Shown in pieces: positions 1 through 4,969 of a stretch of 7,574 nt of DNA. Positions within the stretch are counted from its first letter, which is position 1; each line of letters opens with the position of its first letter. The position numbers and the translations under genes were made by a program. Origin of the DNA: Massilia sp. UBA2709 (GTDB lineage: Bacteria; Pseudomonadota; Gammaproteobacteria; Burkholderiales; Burkholderiaceae_D). The stretch spans positions 7,260 through 14,833 of the forward strand of contig DEKZ01000038.1 in assembly GCA_002354135.1 (NCBI GenBank), read 5' to 3'. The notes below the pieces were generated by a model. It had not been told where the DNA came from, made no database searches, and was given only the letters and a program-made list of their open reading frames with translations.

Positions 1-28
1 AAATGCCAGCACCACAAAGTGCCCACCC

Positions 29-44
29 TACAGTGCTACAGTGC
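29..44. repeat. Tandem duplication of an 8-mer (TACAGTGC x2)
   Basis: Two perfect, directly adjacent copies of TACAGTGC, at 29-36 and 37-44, immediately follow a GTGCCCACCCTAC word at 19-31. It is probably a small slippage duplication at the edge of the dispersed repeat; no function can be assigned. Confidence 0.7.
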
Positions 45-78
45 GGTTAGAAGCGGCGCCAACAAACCTCGGGCATTC

Positions 79-142
79 GGTGGGCACAGGGCGCCCACCC
101 TACGGTTCATGCCAATCGTAGGGTGGGCGCCCCGTGCCCACC
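79..142. repeat. Imperfect palindrome, 26-bp arms (REP-like dispersed repeat)
   Basis: The left arm (79-104) and right arm (117-142) are reverse complements with a single mismatch and a 12-nt loop at 105-116. The arms contain GGTGGGCAC and CGCCCACCCTACG. No T-tract follows on either strand, so this is not a classical terminator. Size, symmetry, GC content and the extra partial copies of the same word nearby fit a REP/BIME-type dispersed element, or a miniature element mobilised in trans. Such hairpins can stabilise mRNA 3' ends, and this one lies downstream of the minus-strand operon. The family assignment is inference. Confidence 0.7.
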
Positions 143-181
143 ATTCGTACGCCGAGTACCAGTCACGGCCATTCATGCGGC

Positions 182-218
182 CGTTGAACGCGTGGGCAGC
201 GCAACCGTCGCGTCAACG
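182..218. repeat. Small imperfect inverted repeat
   Basis: CGTTGAACGCG at 182-192 is the reverse complement of CGCGTCAACG at 209-218 apart from one unpaired base. The 16-nt interior includes TGGGCAGCG, related to the neighbouring repeat words. It may be a degenerate end of the same dispersed element. Confidence 0.4.
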
Positions 219-226
219 CAAGCGGC

Positions 227-246
227 AGGGTGGAGCCGTCCACCCT
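227..246 (-). terminator. Hairpin just downstream of the minus-strand operon
   Basis: AGGGTGGA (227-234) and TCCACCCT (239-246) form a perfect 8-bp stem with a 4-nt loop, beginning 11 nt after the stop codon at 258-260 as read on the minus strand. No U-tract follows, so it is not a canonical intrinsic terminator. It could act as a weak terminator or as a 3'-end stabilising hairpin. The stem repeats the GGGTGG word of the adjacent repeats, so it may simply be part of that element. Confidence 0.4.
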
Positions 247-257
247 ACGGGCAGCGC

Positions 258-1136
258 TTACGGGTATTCCGCGTCCAGCTCCGACCCGGCGTAGTTTTCC
301 AGCTCGGCCACCAGTTGCTTCATCGGGGCCTTGGTGACGATGCTCTTCAACACCGTGCAGCTGTCGCGGTAGGTGCCGATGCGCTCGGCGATGATGGCGC
401 GGTGCGGCGCCGGGACCTTTTCCAGCAGCTGGGCCCAGCCGGTCTCGAAGTCGGGGTTGTTCTTGCGTACCGATTTCACGAAACGCTCGAACTCCTTCTG
501 CCCGGTGCGCGCAACGATGCGCCCGCCCCCTTCGACCGCAAAGATGATCGCCAGCGCGATCACGCCCTCGGCGTTCAGGTCGGGGTCGCTGACCGGGCCC
601 TCGTAGTGGTTGCGGCGCAGCCACTGGGCGGCGTGCACGATGGCCTGCACCTGCTGGCGCTGGCGCAGCTGGCCGAGGTAGCGTTCGTAGCCGGACCAGC
701 TTTCGCCCGGATCGGCGGTGCAGATGTCGACGAACAGCTCCTTCAGGCGCCGCTGCGAATACACCGGGTCGTTGTCGAACTCGCCGACCAGGCTGTCCTC
801 GGGCAGCGCGGCCAGTTCGCGGATCAGGCGGAAGCCCGACTGGAACACGTACTCGGCGCCGTCCTCGATCAGGATGTCGAGCGCGACCTCGTCTTTTTCT
901 TCGCCCTCTTCCTCGAGGATGCTTTCCAGGCCAAGCGAGATGCCGCCGACGGTCAGCAGCAGCGCACGCTGGATGCCTTCGGCGGTACGGTCGTTGGTGA
1001 ACTTCTCGGCCACCATGGCGGTGATCCCCGACAGCTCGTCGGCCAGGATCGCCGCTTCCTCGGGGTCCTCGGCGGCGAGCAGCTTGATTGCACGCACCAG
1101 CCGGGGCGGTTTTTCGATGACGATTGCAGGCAACAT
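258..1136 (-). CDS. Hypothetical soluble protein C of the J-domain cluster (292 aa)
   Basis: I do not recognise this protein. It is 292 aa, largely predicted helical and acidic, with no signal peptide or convincing membrane segment, so probably cytoplasmic. Visible features are an N-terminal helical region (MLPAIVIEKPPRLVRAIKLL), an acidic stretch LEEEGEEKDE near residues 74-83, a patch with ESWSGYERYLGQLRQRQQ near 145-162, and a short hydrophobic, glycine-containing run (VIALAIIFAVEGGG) near 192-205. It is the last gene of the minus-strand cluster. The chosen ATG lies 17 nt after the stop of the preceding gene, with GGGGA about 10 nt upstream. A GTG at 1157 in the same frame overlaps that stop as GTGA and would add seven residues; coupling makes it a real alternative. 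The frame remains open upstream to about 1505, but there it runs across the preceding gene. Existence as a gene is well supported by frame and packing; function is unknown. Confidence 0.85.
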   Translation of the reverse strand: MLPAIVIEKPPRLVRAIKLLAAEDPEEAAILADELSGITAMVAEKFTNDRTAEGIQRALLLTVGGISLGLESILEEEGEEKDEVALDILIEDGAEYVFQSGFRLIRELAALPEDSLVGEFDNDPVYSQRRLKELFVDICTADPGESWSGYERYLGQLRQRQQVQAIVHAAQWLRRNHYEGPVSDPDLNAEGVIALAIIFAVEGGGRIVARTGQKEFERFVKSVRKNNPDFETGWAQLLEKVPAPHRAIIAERIGTYRDSCTVLKSIVTKAPMKQLVAELENYAGSELDAEYP

Positions 1137-1153
1137 CGGCGAACGGTCCCCGC

Positions 1154-1930
1154 TCACGAGAAGATGTCCGTGCCCATGCTCTTGCGCGTGCTGCGACGCG
1201 GCATGGTACGCACCGACGGCACCTGCTTGCGCAGGCGGTAGAGCAGCTCGCGCGTGCTGCGCTGCTGGAATTCCGGGTCCTCGTCCGGATCGTCCGGGAA
1301 CTCGGCGTCGGCCATCTCGGCGCTGTGGCGGAACTCCGGGAACAACTCGATCAGCGAGCGCTCCCAGCCGTCTTCGCTGGCCTTGGCCAGGTCGATCGCC
1401 AGCGGCACGATGTCGCTGTCGGACGAGGTCTGGCCGGTCACGTAGCGGCCCTTGAGGTTGATTTCGCCGGCCACTTCCATGATTTCCTTGGGCGCGAGCG
1501 ACCACAGGATGGCGAACACGGTGGAGCCGTGGTCGGTGGCCGAGGCCTCGGCCAGCAGCTCGTGGCGGCGGTCCTCGTCGTCGTTGGCGTAGACGACGCC
1601 GTGCACGTGGTTGAACAGGCCCTCGGCGATGCGCTCGGGGTCGTCCTCGATCATGTCATCCGGCCAGGTGGCTGCCATGTAGGCCAGGCTTTCGGCCCAG
1701 GCCTTGGGCGGCACCAGCATGGTGGCGAGCGAGGTCTTGGCGCCGTCGAAGCCGGCCAGGTGCAGCGCCGTCACCTGCGGCGGCAGGGTCGAGAGCACCT
1801 CGGCCACGGCATAGTCGCCGTGTTCGTCGGCCGCCTTCGAGAACGCCTCTTCGGCGTGCTGCAGCGAGCCGGCCAGCACCAGTTCGCTGACCTGCTTGGT
1901 CAGCGCCGGCAGATTGGCTTTGTCGTTCAT
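1154..1930 (-). CDS. Hypothetical soluble protein B of the J-domain cluster (258 aa)
   Basis: Family not recognised. The 258-aa product has no signal peptide or membrane span. The body looks alpha-helical, with repeated helix-length amphipathic stretches (for example KQVSELVLAGSLQHAEEAF and KAWAESLAYMAATW). An acidic patch, DAEFPDDPDEDPEF, lies near residues 208-221, followed by a strongly basic tail of about 30 residues containing RLRKQ and RRSTRK. The start overlaps the stop of the preceding gene as ATGA (1930-1927), and GGAG sits 7 nt upstream, so translational coupling is likely. Helical repeats suggest a scaffold or protein-binding role, but this is inference; nothing catalytic is visible. 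Confidence 0.88.
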   Translation of the reverse strand: MNDKANLPALTKQVSELVLAGSLQHAEEAFSKAADEHGDYAVAEVLSTLPPQVTALHLAGFDGAKTSLATMLVPPKAWAESLAYMAATWPDDMIEDDPERIAEGLFNHVHGVVYANDDEDRRHELLAEASATDHGSTVFAILWSLAPKEIMEVAGEINLKGRYVTGQTSSDSDIVPLAIDLAKASEDGWERSLIELFPEFRHSAEMADAEFPDDPDEDPEFQQRSTRELLYRLRKQVPSVRTMPRRSTRKSMGTDIFS

Positions 1931-2442
1931 TCACGTTCTCCCTGGTCGAAGATCTGGGTGAAGTCGTCCGACGCGGCGGTATCGTCCATGCCGTCGTTGT
2001 CATCGTCGTCGCCTTCGTCGCCCTCGGCCAGCTGGTCGAGCGACTGGTCGTCGTCGGCCCAGCGGCCCTGGTGCTTGTAGAGGAAGGCGGTAATGATCGC
2101 CTGGCGCGCCAGTTCCGGATGGTTTTCCGTCATGGCGGCGTACATGGCGGCGCCGTCCTCGCCTTCGCACTCGGCCATCGCGAACACGCGCGCCGGGTCG
2201 TCGCCCTCGTAGTCGGCTGCTTCGCGCAGCAGGCCTTTCGGGTCCTTGAAGCGAATCTTGTCAACGAGCGCGAAGGCCATCAGGTTGACGTCGTCGATGC
2301 CGGAGCCGCCTGCGTATTCCGAGACGAGCGCGCCGACCATCATGTCGTAGTTCTTGCGGTTGGGCGGGTCGCCCAGGGTGCCGTCGATTTGTCCTTCCAG
2401 CTCGCGCGACTGGTAAGCGAATTCGGGATGTACTCTTTTCAT
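1927..2442 (-). CDS. Hypothetical protein A of the J-domain cluster, with acidic tail (171 aa)
   Basis: Family not recognised. The 171-aa protein has a compact N-terminal part, roughly residues 1-127, beginning MKRVHPEFAYQSRELEGQID. A very acidic low-complexity tail follows, at about residues 129-163, including GDEGDDDDNDGMDD. There is no signal peptide or membrane segment. The start at 2442 was chosen over a longer in-frame extension to 2553 because AGGA lies 8 nt upstream, and because the extension overlaps the 3' end of the J-domain gene with Ala/Arg/Pro-rich, non-protein-like sequence. It begins 65 nt after the J-domain gene and overlaps gene B by ATGA. The tail could mediate ionic contacts, for example with the basic C-terminus of B, but that is speculation. 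Confidence 0.88.
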   Translation of the reverse strand: MKRVHPEFAYQSRELEGQIDGTLGDPPNRKNYDMMVGALVSEYAGGSGIDDVNLMAFALVDKIRFKDPKGLLREAADYEGDDPARVFAMAECEGEDGAAMYAAMTENHPELARQAIITAFLYKHQGRWADDDQSLDQLAEGDEGDDDDNDGMDDTAASDDFTQIFDQGERE

Positions 2443-2507
2443 GTTGTTTGTCCTGTATGCGGGGTTCGGTGGCGCGAAGGGCGTCCTGCCCCCTGAGCCT
2501 GTGGGCC

Positions 2508-2798
2508 TTACGGCTGCAGCGTGACGCCGTTCAGCGCGAACAGCGAGCGCCACAGCTCGAAAGCCTCGGCCTCGGCATCGAGCACGATGCGGTGGTTCAC
2601 GCTCTGGTTGTATTCCTCGCGCTTGGCGGGGTCCGACAGGATCTCGTAAGCCTTGGTGACGGCCTTGAAACGCGCTTCCGCGCCCGGCGCCTGGTTGCGG
2701 TCGGGGTGGTAGCGCATGGCCAGCGAGCGGTAGACCTTCTTGATCTCGTCGTCGCTGGCGTTCGGCGCGACGCCGAGGATCGCGTATAAATTTTCCAA
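2508..2798 (-). CDS. Stand-alone J-domain (DnaJ-like, class III) co-chaperone
   Basis: The 96-aa protein is almost entirely a J domain (about residues 2-65): ENLYAILGVAPNASDDEIKK, then the diagnostic HPD at residues 31-33 in MRYHPDRNQ, and a helix III/IV region ending in KAYEILSDPAKREEYNQ. J domains stimulate the ATPase of Hsp70/DnaK and hand clients to it. The Gly/Phe-rich linker and zinc-finger/C-terminal domains of true DnaJ are absent, so this is a specialised class III J protein. The roughly 30-residue tail (ending WRSLFALNGVTLQP) presumably sets specificity. The start is TTG: a stop codon lies five codons upstream with no other start between, GGAGAG sits about 7 nt before TTG, and the N-terminus then matches the family. 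It is first in the minus-strand cluster; no Hsp70 gene is in the window, so it probably works with the housekeeping DnaK or a distant partner. Confidence 0.93.
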   Translation of the reverse strand: MENLYAILGVAPNASDDEIKKVYRSLAMRYHPDRNQAPGAEARFKAVTKAYEILSDPAKREEYNQSVNHRIVLDAEAEAFELWRSLFALNGVTLQP

Positions 2799-2839
2799 TT
2801 TGGAACTCTCCGGCTATAGCCGAAAAACGGCAAAACGAG

Positions 2840-2869
2840 ATTATCCTATAGAAAACGCCAACTTGACAG
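2840..2869 (-). promoter_or_regulatory. Possible sigma70-type promoter for the J-domain operon
   Basis: Read on the minus strand, CTGTCA (2869-2864, 4/6 to the -35 consensus) and GATAAT (2845-2840, 5/6 to the -10 consensus) are separated by 18 nt. They lie about 40-70 nt upstream of the TTG start, in an AT-richer pocket of otherwise GC-rich DNA. Plausible by position, but scored by eye only. Confidence 0.4.
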
Positions 2870-3000
2870 CGGCGGCGGACGGCGGCAAGCCGCCTGCCCT
2901 GCCCTTGGAAGCGGCGGCATGGTCACCAAGTATGGGCTTGCACTTCCCAGCGAACCGTGCGCTTCACCACATAGGCGGACCGTGGCGCCCCCGCGTACGG

Positions 3001-3006
3001 TAAAAT
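3001..3006 (+). promoter_or_regulatory. Candidate -10 element for glnS
   Basis: TAAAAT matches the -10 consensus at 5 of 6 positions and lies 35 nt upstream of the preferred glnS ATG, implying a short leader of roughly 28 nt. No good -35 is visible 16-18 nt upstream, so confidence is limited. It overlaps the alternative ATG at 3005, which argues against that longer start. Confidence 0.35.
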
Positions 3007-3040
3007 GCCAGCAACTTTACCTATCCAGACACCTTCTTTC

Positions 3041-4798
3041 ATGAGCATTGATAAGAACAACGCGGCGGCGGCGAACGCGCCTTCGTCGAATTTTGTGCGC
3101 GCCATCGTCGAGAGCGACCTGGCGGCAGGCACCCACAAGCGCGACGGCATGCCGGCGGTGATCACCCGTTTCCCGCCGGAGCCGAACGGCTACCTGCACG
3201 TCGGCCATGCGAAATCGATCTGCCTGAACTTCGGCCTGGCGCGCGACTACAACGGCCGCTGCCACCTGCGCTTCGACGACACCAATCCGGAAAAGGAAGA
3301 CCAGGAATACGTCGACACCATCATGGACAGCGTCAAGTGGCTGGGCTTCACCTGGGAGCAAGGCGGCCAGGAATACCTGCACTACGCCAGCGACTACTTC
3401 GACAAGCTGTACGAGATGGCCGAGTACCTGATCCAGAAGGGCTACGCCTACGTCGACAGCCAGAGCGCCGAGGAAATGGCCAAGAACCGCGGCAACTTCG
3501 GTACGCCGGGCACCAATTCGCCCTTCCGTGACCGCCCGGCCGAGGAATCGCTGCAGCTGTTCCGCGACATGAAGGCCGGCAAGTACAAGGACGGCGAGCA
3601 CATCCTGCGCGCGAAGATGAGCGAAGACGCGATGTCCTCGCCGATCATGACCAACCGCGACCCGGCCCTGTACCGCATCCGCCATGCCCACCACCACCGC
3701 ACGGGCGACGACTGGTGCATCTACCCGATGTACGACTACACGCACCCGATCTCGGATGCGATCGAGAACATCACCCATTCGCTGTGCACCCTGGAATTCC
3801 AGGACCACCGCCCGTTCTACGACTGGCTGGTCGATACCCTGGCCGACGGTGGCTTCTTCCAGCGCCCGGTGCCGCGCCAGTACGAATTCGCGCGGCTGAA
3901 CCTGACGTACGTCGTCACCTCGAAACGCAAGCTGCGCTCGCTGGTGGACGACGGCATCGTCACCGGCTGGGACGACCCGCGCATGCCGACCATCGTCGGC
4001 CTGCGCCGCCGCGGCTACACCCCGGAATCGATCCAGCTGTTCTGCGAACGCATCGGCGTGTCGAAGGCCGACGGCTGGATCGACATGAGCACGCTGGAAG
4101 GCGCGCTGCGCGACGACCTCGACCCGAAGGCGCCGCGCGCAATCGCCGTGCTGCGTCCTTTGAAACTGATCGTGGACAATTTCCCGGAAGGCGAATCGGT
4201 CGAGTGCAGCTCGCCGGTCCATCCTCACCATCCGGAAATGGGCCAGCGCACTTTCCCGTTCACCCGCGAACTGTGGATCGAGCAAGAAGACTTCATGGAA
4301 ACCCCGACCAAGGGCTACCACCGCTTCACCCCGCCAGTTGGCGACCAGCCGGGTGCGCGCGTGCGCCTGAAGTACGGCTTCGTGGTCGAGTGCACCGGCT
4401 ACGACAAGGACGAGAACGGTAAAGTAACAGCCGTGCACGTGAAATACTTCGAGGATTCGAAGTCGGGCACGCCGGGCGCGGACAACTACAAGGTCAAGGG
4501 CAACATCACCTGGGTCAGCGCCGCATCGGCCCTGGAAGCCGAGGTGCGCCTCTACGACCGCCTCTTCCTCGATCCGCAGCCTGACGCCGGCGGCAAGGAC
4601 TTCAAGGCCGCGCTGAACCCGAACGCGCTGGAAACCGTCACCGCCTACCTGGAGCCGGGCATGGCCGCGGCCGTGGCCGACCAGCGCTTCCAGTTCGAGC
4701 GTCACGGCTATTTCGTGGCCGACCGCGTGGATTCGCAACCGGGCAAGCCGGTCTTCAACCGGGTCACCACGCTCAAGGATAGCTGGGGCGGCAAGTAA
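3041..4798 (+). CDS. glnS: Glutaminyl-tRNA synthetase (GlnRS)
   Basis: Cytoplasmic class I aminoacyl-tRNA synthetase that charges tRNA-Gln with glutamine using ATP. The 585-aa product carries the class I HIGH signature as HVGH at residues 53-56 within RFPPEPNGYLHVGHAKS, and the KMSKS-equivalent loop as VTSKRKL at 292-298. Other GlnRS hallmarks include RFDDTNPEKE, CTLEFQDHRPFYDWLV and GWDDPRMPTIVGLRRRGYTP. The C-terminal part, from roughly residue 345, corresponds to the beta-barrel anticodon-binding region, and the family ending is intact. It is about 30 residues longer than E. coli GlnRS, partly through an Ala/Asn-rich N-terminus (residues 1-17). The start at 3041 (MSIDKNN) is preferred to 3005, which overlaps the candidate -10 and adds an unlike extension; no strong Shine-Dalgarno precedes 3041. 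It is a single-gene unit closed by a terminator. Function is confident. Confidence 0.98.
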   Translation: MSIDKNNAAAANAPSSNFVRAIVESDLAAGTHKRDGMPAVITRFPPEPNGYLHVGHAKSICLNFGLARDYNGRCHLRFDDTNPEKEDQEYVDTIMDSVKWLGFTWEQGGQEYLHYASDYFDKLYEMAEYLIQKGYAYVDSQSAEEMAKNRGNFGTPGTNSPFRDRPAEESLQLFRDMKAGKYKDGEHILRAKMSEDAMSSPIMTNRDPALYRIRHAHHHRTGDDWCIYPMYDYTHPISDAIENITHSLCTLEFQDHRPFYDWLVDTLADGGFFQRPVPRQYEFARLNLTYVVTSKRKLRSLVDDGIVTGWDDPRMPTIVGLRRRGYTPESIQLFCERIGVSKADGWIDMSTLEGALRDDLDPKAPRAIAVLRPLKLIVDNFPEGESVECSSPVHPHHPEMGQRTFPFTRELWIEQEDFMETPTKGYHRFTPPVGDQPGARVRLKYGFVVECTGYDKDENGKVTAVHVKYFEDSKSGTPGADNYKVKGNITWVSAASALEAEVRLYDRLFLDPQPDAGGKDFKAALNPNALETVTAYLEPGMAAAVADQRFQFERHGYFVADRVDSQPGKPVFNRVTTLKDSWGGK

Positions 4799-4817
4799 AG
4801 CTTGCTCGAGTTTCCAG

Positions 4818-4855
4818 AAAATCCCGCCCCGGCCATGCCGCGGCGGGATTTTTTT
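4818..4855 (+). terminator. Rho-independent terminator of glnS
   Basis: An 11-bp stem pairs 4818-4828 (AAAATCCCGCC) with 4842-4852 (GGCGGGATTTT), leaving a 13-nt loop. The right arm runs into seven consecutive T (4849-4855). It starts 20 nt after the glnS stop codon, so the downstream kinase is probably transcribed from its own promoter. Confidence 0.92.
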
Positions 4856-4857
4856 AT

Positions 4858-4880
4858 GTTGCCTCCGCGCCGCAGGCAAC
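4858..4880. repeat. Short perfect inverted repeat after the glnS terminator
   Basis: GTTGCCT (4858-4864) and AGGCAAC (4874-4880) are perfect 7-bp inverted arms around a 9-nt GC-rich loop. It lies directly after the terminator T-tract and about 90 nt before the kinase start. It could be an operator, a secondary hairpin, or chance; no T-tract follows. Confidence 0.4.
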
Positions 4881-4969
4881 CTGGCAGATCTGATAGGTAA
4901 CAGCGTTCGCAGTCTGCGCGATTCTGATCGAAATCAAGAATAAAGTAATAAAAAATTCTGGGGGCGAAA

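Larger units (their letters stand above)
1..257. other. Gene-free repeat-rich intergenic region
   Basis: I find no credible gene on either strand here; open frames crossing it have no ribosome-binding site and are shadows of the minus-strand gene ending at 258. What it holds is repeat-like DNA: several copies of a CCCACCCTAC-type word (22-31, 94-103, inverted at 118-127, and a CCACCCTAC variant at 240-248), an octamer duplication, a large inverted repeat and two smaller hairpins. Words of this type are, from memory, dispersed in intergenic DNA of Oxalobacteraceae. The region lies just past the 3' end of the minus-strand operon, a usual position for REP-like elements. Confidence 0.6.
2799..3040. 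other. Divergent intergenic region between J-domain gene and glnS
   Basis: These 242 nt separate two divergently transcribed genes and must hold both promoters. I see an AT-richer half next to the J-domain gene and a candidate -10 (TAAAAT, 3001-3006) next to glnS. The middle (about 2870-2990) is GC-rich with no recognisable operator, attenuator or T-box-like structure. No small gene is supportable here. Confidence 0.6.

Noticed and set aside
123..1241. 372-codon plus-strand open frame across the start of the window
   Set aside because: It is antisense to protein C and the repeat region, with no Shine-Dalgarno and repeat-derived N-terminal sequence. The minus-strand frame is supported by operon packing.
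1137..1505. N-terminal extension of protein C to an upstream start at 1505
   Set aside because: It would overlap most of protein B's 3' third in another frame and yields Arg/Gln/Gly-rich non-protein-like sequence.
2863..2868. Perfect TTGACA on the plus strand as a glnS -35
   Set aside because: No -10-like hexamer lies 16-18 nt downstream (GC-rich there), and it is about 170 nt from the glnS start.
3017..4879. 620-codon open frame on the minus strand opposite glnS
   Set aside because: It is an antisense shadow of glnS: Arg/Val/Ala-rich with no recognisable motif, produced by the G/C third-position bias of the real gene.
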